Positions 20,783 through 32,699 of a stretch of DNA of 64,000 bases are shown piece by piece (position 1 is the stretch's first letter; each line of letters starts with the position of its first letter). Below the pieces are notes generated by a model. It made no database searches, was not told the DNA's origin, and saw only the letters and a program-made list of their open reading frames with translations. The position numbers were made by a program, and so were the translations under genes. This DNA is from Selaginella moellendorffii (lineage: Eukaryota > Streptophyta > Lycopodiopsida > Selaginellales > Selaginellaceae), in contig NW_003314376.1 in assembly GCF_000143415.4 (NCBI RefSeq), positions 129,433-193,432 of the forward strand, given 5' to 3'.

Positions 20783-21588
20783 GTGTTGGTTGATATAGGT
20801 TCGAGTTTATCTTCTATTGCTCGACCTGTTGCCACACGTTGCCGTTTACACTTGTGTCGTGTGGTAGAACCAGTTTTCATTCTTTATGGCAACGGCCGTA
20901 CACATTCATGTGTATGGGATGAGGCAGACCTGGTTGTGCGTATGGGCGATCTTGAGCTTGAGTTGCAGTCATTGCGGGTGGTGCTGAGTCAAGCTTTTGA
21001 CCTCATTCTTTGTATGGATTGGTTGCAGCGCAATCATGCCAAGTGTGATTTTGAAGCTTCTCCCCCTTGTCTCATACTTCCTTATGTTTCATCCATTCCT
21101 CTCACTTCTGTACCTCTTTGTCCCTCTACTTCTACCTCTGCTTCCATTACTTTTGTTTCTCCACTCTTTCCTCCTATGTTTCCATCTTGTTCTGCTCTTC
21201 CCTTTTCCGATCCTTCTGACAATCTTTATGTTGCAGCAGTTGACCGACTCATGAAGGAGTATTCTGAAATCTTTGAGTTTGATCTATCGTCTAGAGCCAA
21301 GATTGCCACACGTCATCCGATTCCAACTGGGGATGCTCGTCCAATCAAGGTTCCTGTTCGTTGTCGGTCACCAAAGGAGATCAAGATTTTACGTGCAAAT
21401 GTCACGGAGATGTTGGAGAAGGGTGTTATTCGGAATTCGCGGAGTCCTTGGGCATGTGAACCTCATCTTGTGACGAAGCCTGATGGGAGTATTCGTTTCT
21501 GCATCGACTATTGTCCGTTAAACGACGTAACAATCTCGGATGTGTACCCTCTTCCTCACACTGCTGATCTTTTGGATCGTCTGGGGTG
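20783..21588 (+). pseudogene. Protease and N-terminal RT of D2
   Basis: The protease region has LVDIGSSLSSI (DIG where DTG or DSG is expected) and LILCMDWL. A Ser/Pro-rich linker follows, then the RT fingers (VIRNSRSPWACEPHLV, RFCIDYCPLND). It ends in TGA at 21587-21589, in the middle of RT. Confidence 0.85.
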
Positions 21589-22530
21589 AAGTCGTTGGTT
21601 CACCAAGCTAGATCTTGCTTTTGGGTACTGGCAAGTACCGATGGCCAAAGAAGATATTCCTAAGATTGCTTTTCGTACACCATTTGGTTTGTATGAGTTC
21701 TTGGTGATGCCATTTGGTTTGAACAATGCTCCAGCAACTTTTCAACAGATGATGGACGAGGTTCTTTGCGATATGCTGGAGGTGACTGCTGACTTCATTG
21801 ATGATGTCTTGATCCACTCGGAGGGGATGTGGGAGGAGCACGTTTGTGATGTTTATAAAGTGTTGGATCAGCTACGTGACGTTGGTTTAAAATTGAAGTG
21901 GTTGAAGTGCGTGTTTGGATCCAAGGACACAACTTATCTTGGGTACCGTATTTCTCGTGAGGGTTTGCAAGTTGATCCTGACAAACTTGTGGCTGTTCTA
22001 AAGTTCCCTACTTCGAAGTGTGTGAATGATGTGCAGCGCTTCTTGGGCAAGGTGCAGTATCTCGGGCGTTTTGTGGATCATCTTTTTTATCGCACTGCAC
22101 CATTGCGAGCATTGTTGAAATCATCAACGTCATCTTTTATTTGGTCTCTGGATTGTGAGCAGGCGTTTGGGGATCTCAAAGAGTTATTGACAACTCTTCC
22201 GGTTTTGGCATATCCTGACTACACTCGACTTTTTATTTTGCGCGTGGATGCTTCTAACATTGGTCTTGGAGGTGTGTTAATGCAAAAGAGCTCGAGTGTG
22301 CCTGGTCAGTGCCATCCCATTGCATATATAAGCCATACATTACAACCAGTGGAGATGAACTACTCCACGATAGAGGAGTGTTTAGCAGCAGTCTGGGGTT
22401 TCGAGAAACTTCATGCATATCTACATGGTTCTTGGACATTACTTGAAGGTGACTATGCTGTTGTTACTTCGTTATTAAAGCGGAAAAACCTAGTTGGTCG
22501 TACTACTCGGTGGGCCTATAAGTTCAGATA
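21589..22530 (+). pseudogene. RT catalytic core and RNase H of D2
   Basis: Continues in the same frame after the TGA with TKLDLAFGYWQV, MPFGLNNAPATFQ and the catalytic FIDDVLIHS, then RNase H (LRVDASNIGLGG, ECLAAVWGFE, LEGDYAV). The RNase H end shifts frame at about 22510-22530. Confidence 0.9.
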
Positions 22531-22539
22531 TATGATTTT

Positions 22540-23960
22540 TATGTTATTCACCGCCCAGGGAGTTCTATGGCTGATGCTGATGCCCTTTCTCAAGCTCCTC
22601 TTCCTTCTTCACTCTCTTCTGATGTTTCTAATGAGCATGTTGTTCCAGCATCTGTGGATTTTCTAGATGAGGATTTTGTGTCGTCAGCGGTTGCTGTACT
22701 TAATGTTTAGTGTCCACAAGGTGCAGAGCAAGATCTACCTTTGCTTGATGAGGTTCGCGAGGCTCAAAAGATTGAGCCATGGATTCGAAGACTTTGAGAT
22801 GGGTTTGAGAGTCCTGCATCACTTGCTGATGACTTATCTTTCTGGCATTTACATTCTCAATATCGTCTTGAAGATGGCCTTCTTTATTTTGTGGGGATAG
22901 ATCCTGATGATCATTTACGGCTGGTGGTGCCTTCTATCTTTATTCCGCGGTTTCTCCATGCCTACCATGATTCTCCTGTTCTAGGTGGGCATATGGGACA
23001 TCGTCGTGTAATCGAGAAGCTATGCAGGTCTTTTTATTAGCCGGAGATGCGACCTGATATTATCCGGTATGTGCGTAGTTGCGTTTGGTGCCAAGCTCAT
23101 AATACTCCCCCTCAAGCTACAGAAGGACAGTTGGAGTCAATTGCAGTTTCCTGTCCATTTGAGTTGGTGGCGTTTGATCTTATGGGACCTTTTCCATGGT
23201 CGACTGCTGGCAATGAGTATGTTATTATTGCTTCTAACTATTTGACTCGTTGGGTGGAAGTTGGTGTTCTTGCTAGCGCCTCTGCAACTACTGCTGGATA
23301 CTTCCTCCTTAATCGAGTGGTGTTCCAGCATTCTTGTCTAGAGCGGATTCTTTCGGATAATGATCCCGCATTTATGGCTGAGGCATTTCATGTTTTGACG
23401 TCTCGGTTGGGGATTCGCCACACTTTCATGAGTGCTTATCATCCACAATCAGACGGTCTGGTGGAACGGCTCGTTTGGATGTTCAAGGGGATGATTGCGA
23501 AGTATGTGAACTTTCAGCATTCGGATTGGGATGGTTATTTGCCGTCTCTTTGGTATGCATATGTTACTGGGGTGCAGAGTTCTGTTGGTGCTTCACCATA
23601 TAAACTCCTATATGGTCATGATCCAATATTACCAACGGAGCTAGGTTTATCTTCGCGATTGCCACGAGCTGTGGATGCTAGGTCATGGGATCAATATTTG
23701 ACAAGCATTCTTCCACTTGTCCGAGCAGAGTCTACACTTAGGCCGCATACAAGTGGGACAACAACGGCGCTACAACTCCCATCATCGTCCACCTGCAAAG
23801 TACAAAGTGGATGATTTGGTGTTAATCCGTTTTCCCCATCTTACAATACGTGGTTTATCTAAGGGGCTCCTTACACAGTAGAAAGGACCATATCGGGTGT
23901 TGCGGCAAGTTGGACCACAAGTTTATGAGGTTCGGTATGACGTCCAATAGGCCGATCCTC
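22540..23960 (+). pseudogene. Integrase of D2
   Basis: The zinc-binding part (GHMGHRRV ... CVWCQAH) is interrupted by TAG at 23038. The DDE core follows: FDLMGPFP, SDNDPAF and LVERL give D, D and E. The C-terminal region shows GPYRVL, a GPY/F-type module, with further stops near 23880 and 23950. No chromodomain follows before the 3' LTR. Confidence 0.9.
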
Positions 23961-24109
23961 CAGAGATTGTGCATGTGCAGCGGTTGAAACGCTTCATACA
24001 TAGGGATCAGGAGCAGTTAATACCATCTACAAATCCGCCGATGCCTCCTCTTGATGTTCCTCCAGATCCCGGCCCATCTACAAGAGAACGCTAATGGTCT
24101 TCCATTATT

Positions 24110-24126
24110 CTGAGAGGAGGGGATGA
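24110..24126 (+). promoter_or_regulatory. Polypurine tract of D2
   Basis: CTGAGAGGAGGGGATGA directly before the 3' LTR, the expected plus-strand primer position. Confidence 0.8.
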
Positions 24127-24301
24127 TGTGAGGGCCAAGTGTACGGCTACGATGCCATATACTAATATTAGCGTAGTGGGATTTTGGTAGCCGTCAGATT
24201 GGTTTCAATCCAGACCACTTGCTCCTGTATATAAGCTAGGGTTTTTGAGCTAATTGATATGCACATTTCTGTATTCCCTTTCCATATTCCAAGCACTCAC
24301 A
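24127..24301 (+). repeat. 3' LTR of D2
   Basis: 175 bp, TGTGAGGG to GCACTCACA, with TATATAAG. It is related to the D1 LTR. Confidence 0.9.
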
Positions 24302-24313
24302 AAATTTTATATT

Positions 24314-27300
24314 CTATAGTATTATGGGGTTGCAATGCTCAATTCTTTTCCGGGGAACCTTGCTATTGCTCCTTGAGTAGCTTGGTGTTGGATTAGTGTT
24401 GAGTTTGGTCGAAAAGAGAGTGGCATGAGCTCGTCCGTGTTGTGAACAAAAGTTAGTGGTGTTGGGTGTTATAAAACTCTATCGGTGGAGTGTGGCATTT
24501 ATGTTGCATTTTGTCGAATTGAGTTGGCACTTGATGCTCACATAAACCTTTGAAGTAATGACATTGGCATTGTTCATATTGTTGCTTGATTGATGATCAA
24601 GTCATTGTGATACTTATATCATATCCATGTGATAATGAACAATGTGTTTACGAAGTTGCTTGGTTAATGATGATCAACCCCAAAGTGGTTGATAGTGAAG
24701 CTAGTCTACTTGCAAGAAGTAGCATTGTAGTAGCTTTGACTGGATTCTCAATGGTGCTCCATTATGCTAAGCTTAAGTTGGTATGTTGTGTCCTTGAGGG
24801 TTTGCCCATAAAGGTGTTGGAAAAAAGATATAGCATTCATTTGCTATAGCTTGTCGAATCCGTTAACACTTGGAGTAGATTGTTGGATGGAGAAGATGTG
24901 TAGTGGAAGCATTAGCATCGCTAGCACTTGTGTTAGTGAAAGTGGCATTGTTGTTCGAGTGATGAGGAATTTTCCTTAGAGCTTGATTTTCCATGTCATT
25001 TTTTCTTGTTAGTGTTTTAGCTTCACATTGGATCTTGAAGGTGGTTGAAGAAGAGTGTTAGTGCAATGTGGACGTCCGAAGATGTGGTCTTCGTGATCAA
25101 GCTTTAGATGTTCATTTTTGCACTTTGCGGATATCAGTGTTAGATGTCGGAGATATGGGCAAAAAGAGATGTTCGAGGCTTAAGCATACTATGGGTCTCG
25201 AGAATTTGTGTTGAGGTGAACATATGTGAAGTTGTTAGTAGGAGGAAGTTGGTTGAAGTCTTGAAAGTTTGCATTCCTGGACTGAGAGCCATTCTTTCTC
25301 TAGAATGGAAAATTTTTCACAAATTTTCTTAAACTTTTCCAATGGCTGATCTGTTATCACTTTGTTCGAAAACCATTCCGTTTTCGAAAGCCAATACAAA
25401 CTAGTGAAGGGGTTGGAGTTGACTTCGGTTAGCTTAGACCTTAATAGGTAGTTTGTATAATGCGGCCCGAAAGGGATGATGACTTTTGGGGCTAAGGCAA
25501 TTGAGTTGGATAGAGTCTGGAATTGGTGTAGGAAAGTGGCCGTTGCGCTTTTCTAAGAAGGGTGACCCTTGTACCTTTCTTTTGTAGCGTTATGCTTGGT
25601 GGTAGGTTGCACCTTGCATTACGTTAGACTCTATAAGAGTAGTGAGCTCTCATTGATCTTGACTTGGTCTTGGTAGCCCTATGCCTTGGCTAAGGATGGT
25701 GATGTCCAACTTAGTTGTTTGAGGTTGAGATGTTGGTACCCATACTATAGCTTTATCTATGAGGAGGTTGTGTACCAATATGAGTCCATCTCATGGTCTT
25801 CACTTTAGTTTCGACTGAGTGTTAATCATGCATAGCTAGCCTCTTCAAGGCATGCTCAAAGGTATTGGCTAAATGTTTTAGTGAGCTTATTGCGGTTGAG
25901 TTGGATTCGAGTGGTCATTTAGTTTGTGCTTGTCTATAAACTTTTATCTCGTACCTGGGGTATTATGTTCATGTTGGACAAGTATATAACTTGATGACAA
26001 GAGTTGGTGTTTGGGTCTTGTGAACGTAAGTTGAGGAGTGATTGTTAGTTGCTTTGCGACTAGTGATTATTTGTAGACTTTATCAAGGACCGTTGACACT
26101 TGCTTTGCTCGATGATGATTTAGCAGTGATGGGCTTGCTTTACCGGATGGTGTTGCGGAGGATCGTGTCATTACGCTGGCATGGTTTTTCCATGTTGGCA
26201 TGTCAATTTCTTTGTCGATATCATTTGGTTACATTTAGTCCGTAGTGTTGGATTTCATTGAGTCTTGGATGTGGTGATTCACTCCTTGATGATGTGTTAT
26301 CTGTAACTGAGTTTTGTTGGAGGATTGGTCTCGGATACTAACTAAAGTATCTTCGACTGTGGTTAGCTTGGTTGCTGGAGAGTTTTGAGTGGTGGTTCAC
26401 TCGTGCTTTCTTCTAGCTTTGTTTTGGTGTTGATAGCATCGAAGTGATGCTTTGTCATTGACATTGTTGATATTGAGATCTGAGTGAAATGAGATGTCTC
26501 TCTATAGGATTGATATTGAGTTTCATTAGTCTTGATGAATATAGTGTTGATGATTTGGCTATAGCTTTGTGTTGTTGGCATTCGTGCATTTGCTAGTTAG
26601 CAACTGTGTTGACGTTCAAACGAACTGAGTGGCAAGTTGAGTTAGTTGTGTTCTAGACGAGATTATTTAGTAGAGGATTGAGCTTTAGCTTTTCCTTGAA
26701 AAGTGATTTAGTCGTGGATTATGCTAACTCTACAAGAGGAAGAGTTAGTGATCGATATTAGAATGTGAATCCTTAATGGGATTTTAGTTGAAATATATCA
26801 ATCATTGATGATTCTTCTTGTGCTTGCTATGAAGTGAGCTACGTCTTGCTATAGATGGATTCATGGAGGATCGTTTGGTGATCACTTGTTGAGCATAACT
26901 TTGCTATGTTTAGCTTTTGGATTGATGCAGAAATGCTCTTCATTAGCTTTGGCATTATAAAGTTTGGCTTATGGATGTATTGAAGAAGACATTGTGGGTT
27001 GCACCACGATTTCTTCTTTAGCATTGAAGTTAGCTTCTATGAGACTCATGATCATTATTAAGCAAGACTTGGCTATAGGCTTCTTCGAGCTTTGGTTCTT
27101 TGAGTTTTATGCTCATTGTTCCATTTGTTAGAAATTGTTGGGGAAGGCATTTTGGCTTATTAGCTTCAATGTTGAAGTTGGCTTTGCATCTAGCAATCAT
27201 TGGTGATGATTGACTATCATCTAAGGTAGTTGATTGTCCTTATCACAAGTTTTGCTTGATTATTGTTGGTTTGGAATTATTTGCTATTCTTCGGGATGGT

Positions 27301-27917
27301 AGATTCTTTCTTCAACGATGATTATACATCACTACATTGATGGGCTAATTGACGATCTTTCATGATAGTTGGTTGTTCTCTTTGATGGCTTTTGGCTTTT
27401 CGCAATACCATATGTTCTTTGTGTTTTGCTCTGGATTGGTCTCTTGGGTTTGAGACATCAGTAGGATGTTGCTGACACTTGCTTAGGCAACTTGAGTTCC
27501 TTAGTGTTGTTGGCTGGGATCTATTTGGATTGGCTAGTGTAATAGTTGATATGAACAAGCGTTTGTTTGCTTTGCAACATTCATTTTGTTCTGTTGATTA
27601 TTGCTCGAGTTAGTTCTCATAGATTAGAATGTTATTTCCTTCGGGTGATACGTTCGCGAGCATTGTGCTTGTTAGTCAATGATACTTTGTATTCTTTGAG
27701 TTGTGTTTTATGAGTTGTTTGGCATGCTATCTGCCATTTTCGGTAGTTAAGTTTTATCATTGACTTTCCTTGATGATCTACTTGCTATTGAATTTTGTTG
27801 GATGGTGATTCCTATGTTTATCAATTATGATGATCTTGGTGGTTCCTATGCTGTCATACTAGTTTATCAGATAATACATTACTTGGAATACTTTTGTGTT
27901 CTAACATAAGATTTAAG
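24314..27917 (+). other. B1 interior, right part, non-coding and hairpin-rich
   Basis: Matches 58788-61029 of B2 up to about 26570; the rest (26571-27917) has no second copy here. Frames are short and unconserved. Many small perfect hairpins occur, e.g. 24673-24693 (7-bp stem), 25308-25328 (8 bp) and 25365-25388 (9 bp). No gag or pol motif. Confidence 0.7.
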
Positions 27918-29063
27918 TGTCGCGAATGTGACTTCGGGTATCGAAAGTTACCTGTCGGCTAGTCCTTACGGACACTCTTACCTTACTGCCACGATGGCAG
28001 GAGGTCGGTATTGCTGGACCCTTTATTAGTCCCTCTTGTTCAAGTGTTAGTAAACTGGACTTTGCATCTGTACTTGGCCGGATGAGCATAAGGAAGGAAT
28101 TCCTAAGTGTCTATTTAGCTGAGCATACTCGGCCCGGCTTGTTAATTCTCTTTTGCTCTGTCTTGCACTAGCTTGACAAGAACCCTCGCGTATTGAAATT
28201 GGTCCCTCAATATCGCTACATGATAGCTTACCGTGTCTGCCAAACACCCTTGCTATCATGCCCTCTGTGTTAGTCTCAATTTGTCCCAGATGCTATTTAT
28301 GGAAAGTGTCCAGATTTGCTCATTTGGCATATCTACGGAATGTAGAGATTGTCCTGAACACAATGGTGTTCGTCCCGTGTCTAAATTCGCAATCTAGGGA
28401 CATTCCATATTTAGTAAGTTTTGAGCTTGTCCCAGAGACTAACTCCTGATACTAAGGGAGGCTTGGGGTGAAAGCCCAAAGCGTGTGTTCCTCAAGAGGG
28501 GGGGGGATATGGGGGGTTCCAAATGTATAGTAGGGATAGGGGGTAGGTCGGGCATGGCCAACCAACCTGAGGCATAGTCTAGCTCTCGCTTGCGTGCCTG
28601 TCCTTGTTCTGCGTCCGGCTTGGGTCTAAGCCCAAGTTCCATTCCATGCTAGCTAGTGGAGTACCCATGTCCTCACGTTAGGCCACCGGTATGCCGAAAT
28701 AGCGCCAGACTCCATTTGGCTCCGTTTTGCGTGCTGGTCCTGGCATTAGGATGCTGGTTGCTCCAGGATTGTTCCAAGTCGCTCCGGGCTCCTGTCCCTT
28801 CGCTCCTTGGGTTGTATGCTCGGGAGTTACTCTATGGTCCGGTTCCATCACTCCTTGGCTCCACGTTTGGGAGTTTGGCACCGTTCCTTCGTTCAGTGGC
28901 CCAAGGCCCTGAACCTCAGGTTCCTATGGACACGTGGCATGGACACGTGGCATGTGACATGTGGCATCTGTCACGTGGCACAAAGAGGGTTTAGGTTCCG
29001 CTTCATGGTGTTATCCTATGGTAAATTACCATAGGATAAAGGGTCAAAACCACGTGCGCTACA
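27918..29063 (+). repeat. 3' LTR of B1
   Basis: 1146 bp with TG...CA ends, matching 49614-50731 plus 57967-57990. It contains a run of ten G at 28499-28508, a set of short TGGCATG/ACACGTGG direct repeats near 28925-28980, and the 29-bp palindrome at 29011. Confidence 0.85.
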
Positions 29064-29194
29064 TCATTACAAGTATATAATTTTCAATTATGGAATTGAT
29101 ATTATAAATAAGACGATTTACAACATCACAATAAACTAATTCCCATACATATACTTCCTACATTTGGTGAGTCTTTAATCCCTTATAAACATAT
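29064..29194. repeat. Core-repeat remnant right of B1
   Basis: Continuation of the AT-rich core interrupted at 12994 (TATATAATTTTCAATTATGG, compare 9418-9436). No gene. Confidence 0.6.
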
Positions 29195-31458
29195 TGTAAG
29201 GTTTGTAAATACATGTATGTATATATATGTATTACCCTAGCTAGGTAATACACTAATTATAGTATTATAGCATATGATCTGTCCATTTGGGACCAAATCT
29301 GATCCATTCATTTTTATATATAAACATGGGTTTAAACCCTAATTAATATACCTATTCTTATATCTTGAGCACTCACATTAGTGGAAGTGAAAGGCACTGC
29401 AATTTATCCCTAAAGGGCAAAGCTTTTGATAGTGCTTTGCTCTAGTGTTTGGGATTGTGCTTTTTTTATTATTATTTCTTCATTTTATTATAGATCTAGA
29501 TCTGTATTAGCTTTTTGCAAGATTTAGAATTCTAGCTATCGTTGTGCTTAGATTTGCTCTTTCTTTTGATCATCATCATTCTCTTCCTCTACCATGCCAT
29601 GTCGTCATCTATCAAAAAGTATGTCACTTGAGGCTACTAATACTGCTCCATTGGATCTAACTTTTGGTGTTGTGGGGTGTGATCATATTGGTATTGTGCC
29701 ATCCTTGATGTGTTGTTTGTTGGTCTCCAACTTTTGTGGGATGTGATTATATGGCTTATCCTGTTTTCAATGTTCTACCATCTTTTATTGATGTGGAGTG
29801 TGATCATGATATTGATTAGTGAGTTATGGATGATGCAATTTAATTCTTGGAGAATGTTTGAGGATCAAGTTTGTGTAAAGACAATGTGTATGAACTCGGG
29901 TGGATTCCAAAGTGTGATGATGAGCTTAATTATTATGGAGATAGTTTTGGAGATGAAGTGGAGGTTTTGCGAAGTAGGTATCAATATTTCAATCTGTTAT
30001 CTAATCCTTTCTCTTTCCCTTCTACTCTTTCCCAATTATTTTTTTATTTTTCGGCCTGAGCCACCTTCTCAAGTTCCTAGTATTTCTTATTTATCTGTAG
30101 TGTTTTCTTTTTTTGGCATGTCGATCATTTATGACTCTCATGATTCTAATTCTTAATCCAATGTTGAGTTGAGTGTTTTCTATCCTCCTCATACTAATTT
30201 GGATATTGAGTGTATCCATGAAGTTGAGAATCTTGTTTTTGTTTCATTGGTAAAGTTTTTGATTAGTTCTGGTATTGAGTATTTCCTTGTTCCAAGGGTT
30301 GAGTCACTTTAGCTAGAGTTTTGGGTTGAATGCATGTCCCCACTTGTGAGTGCCACTGAGAGCCTTTGCTTTACTATTACTTATGAGGAGTTTATATATT
30401 CCCTTGAGAATGTGAATGTTGTTATTGACTTTCCCATATCAAGTATTAAGTTGTGTGTTCAAAAGGTTAAGTGGTGTGAATCTTTTGCTTATATTGTGGC
30501 TGAAATATTTTACAAAAGGAAATCCCCTATTGACCAAGCTTTAAGCATATATTCTTTTGATTTTCCATTTTTGCATTGCCAATTGTTGCAAATTCCTCTT
30601 CCAATGCTTCTTTATTTACTTTTTCTTCTTTCATAATTGCTTTTACTCAATTTTTCTTGTTTTCTCCTTTTTGCCTTGACACTTCAAACTTTTTTTTCTT
30701 TAAAGGAGGGGGTAAAGGGGACAGATGGGAGTTTGGCCCCAATTATTGAGTGATGACGAGCAAATATGATAATGGGGCGAGGACGAATGATATGGATTGT
30801 GGAGTGAGGACGAGCATAGTGACTTTGAATGAAACATCCAACCCCTACATAATGAGGCCGAATAGATGCGATAGTGGAGTGAGGTCGGACATAAATGGCA
30901 GAGTGAAGACGAACGCAATAAGTCCAAAAGGAGCTAATGTTTCAAAAAAAAAATTTCTTCAATGAGGGGATAAAGAGAATATGAAAGACGAATAGAGTAA
31001 GTCTGACCTCCCCAGTGCAAAGTTATAGTTGCATGGTTGGTTTGAGCATTTGGGAGTTGCATAAAGAGTTGCAACTGGTTCATCAAGATTCTATAGTGGG
31101 TTAATGATTATGCCATGGCTTTAAATTTTATTTTAGTCATGGTTATCAGCAACTTTATTGGTGATTTTGTGCAAGTTTCAGATTCTTGTGGTAATTTATA
31201 ATTGCCCAACAGAAGCTCCAGATGTTCCACCTGACTTATTATTATCACCTTTTCATCTTTTAAAAGAGAGGATGGTGTAAAGTTTGTAAATACATATATG
31301 TATATATATGTATTACCCTAGCTAGGTAATACACTAATTATAGTAGAATAACATATTGACTGTCCATTTGGGACTAAATCTTATCCATCCATTTTTGTAT
31401 ATAAGTAGGGGCCTAAATTTTAATTAATATACCTATTCCTTTATTCTGAGCACCCACA
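29195..31458 (+). mobile_element. Complete non-coding LTR element S-b
   Basis: Two 183-bp LTRs (29195-29377 and 31276-31458) with TG...CA ends enclose about 1.9 kb. The sequence after the 5' LTR (TTAGTGGAAGTGAAAGGCAC) resembles that of D (TTGGTGGAGATGAGGGGCAC), and a purine tract (AAAGAGAGGATGG) precedes the 3' LTR. Internal frames (e.g. 29710-30156, 30334-30636) are interrupted, and no retroelement domain was recognised. Likely mobilised by D-type proteins (inference). Confidence 0.8.
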
Positions 31459-31470
31459 ATATATATTAAG

Positions 31471-31716
31471 CTGTACATTCTTGAGGTCAGTAGGAAGGCA
31501 TTGATTTGCTTGTTACAACTTACAAATTCCAAAGGCATTAGTTTGGTTTTGGTACAAGATCCAGGCAGGACAACATGCTTGGAATACAAGGAATGGAGAG
31601 AGGCCACCTTGAAACAAAATCCATCACCTAGTAAGCTTTTAATAATTGGTTTCTTTGGATTGATCAAGCATGCCCAATATCTCTATTTGTTTGTTCAGAA
31701 AAGCAAATGCACTTAA
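31471..31716 (+). pseudogene. ORC6 3'-end fragment (P2)
   Basis: As at 5844 but with the 24 bp absent from P1. The upstream exons are replaced by the S-b LTR. Confidence 0.8.
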
Positions 31717-32037
31717 ATTTTGAAAGAATGTGAAGGTGACGTTTCCAATTTTGAACTTTTGTAAGAAAAACAAGTTACTCATTTTAAAAGACTTTTAGCT
31801 TTGTTTACTAGCAAACCAAAATACCAATTAATATTAGTGTTTAGACAATTTGATTGGTACAGAAGACCATACCAGTTGATTTATATTGTGTTGGTTTTAC
31901 CAATTGCTTTACTCATCCTCTTGCATAACACTGCAAAGCAAAACACTATCCCTTTTCCTCCTCCTCTTGTGATTACTATTACTATAATATGTATTATTAT
32001 TATAAGCATTAGTAACATTCTTCATGGTTGCCTGCAG

Positions 32038-32175
32038 ATGCAGCTTCTTGGCTATAGAAACTTGCTGGAGATGGTGGGCTTTCCAAAGCTCATCTCTCAA
32101 AAGGCTCTTGAAATGCAACAAAAGCTGCCAGAATCTCCAAGGATGAGTATTAGAATGGTGAAGAGAAAAGTTTAG
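32038..32175 (+). CDS. Terminal exon of unidentified gene (45 codons), P2 copy
   Basis: Same exon and CTGCAG acceptor as at 6398. Confidence 0.4.
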   Translation: MQLLGYRNLLEMVGFPKLISQKALEMQQKLPESPRMSIRMVKRKV

Positions 32176-32195
32176 CATTTTTGTTTCTTTGCTAA

Positions 32196-32252
32196 GGGGA
32201 GATAGCTCAGATGGTAGAGCGCTCGCTTAGGGATCAATAACCAGCATCTCCA
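32196..32252 (+). pseudogene. Truncated tRNA-Ala (P2)
   Basis: Identical layout to 6556-6612. Confidence 0.85.
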
Positions 32253-32699
32253 AATATGTTTGATTATTGGATCGTTCCAGGCGTTTTGACCGATTTTACT
32301 GGTGTTGACCTCTGGGGGAGCTATGGATGGATGTTGCACCGTGAGACTGTCAACAGAGCAATGCATAGATATTTATCTTGTGTTCTTTTTCCCACATTTT
32401 TGCAAACGAGTAAACAAGTTTCGTTCACTGGAAGTACATTAGGATTGAGCCTGGACATCAAATTAAAGATGTTGAAATATTGAGCATTTCGTGATTGTGA
32501 GATTAAATCGCTGTTCACATCTAGGTTTGGGCTCTTTGGCATGCTCAGTTCAAGTCCGACAATCCACAGCGTCACAAGCTCTTGTTTTTTTCACAAAGCC
32601 AAAAGTACCTCTTTATTTTCTATTTTCTAAGTCAAGGGTTAGGTTATAATCTTTCTCGCTTGGATTTTTCTATTGTTCGAAGCTCTCGTCAGGTAAGCT

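Larger units (their letters stand above)
19568..24301 (+). mobile_element. Ty3/gypsy LTR retrotransposon D2 (degenerate)
   Basis: Order: the last 25 bp of a 5' LTR, a tRNA-Ala-type primer site, gag, protease, RT, RNase H, integrase, a purine tract and a 3' LTR. The domain order PR-RT-RH-INT is that of Ty3/gypsy. No chromodomain was seen after the GPY/F-like segment. Multiple stops and shifts make it non-functional. Confidence 0.92.
12995..29063 (+). mobile_element. Composite LTR element B1 with nested insertions
   Basis: The target repeat tcatt stands at 12990-12994 and 29064-29068, and core-repeat sequence interrupted at the left resumes at the right. This makes the whole 16,069 bp one insertion with later nested ones. 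Components are a rearranged 5' LTR (12995-13349), a tRNA-iMet-type primer site, interior left (13364-14130), a foreign block (14131-24313), interior right and a 3' LTR (27918-29063). B2 has the interior uninterrupted at the corresponding point (58787). No gag or pol of its own was found, so it resembles a large non-autonomous retrotransposon derivative. Confidence 0.82.

Noticed and set aside
24586-27558. Several 60-90 codon frames in the B interior
   Set aside because: None is kept between B1 and B2.
28439-29034. Frames within LTR B
   Set aside because: Not conserved between the two B LTRs, which differ by indels there.
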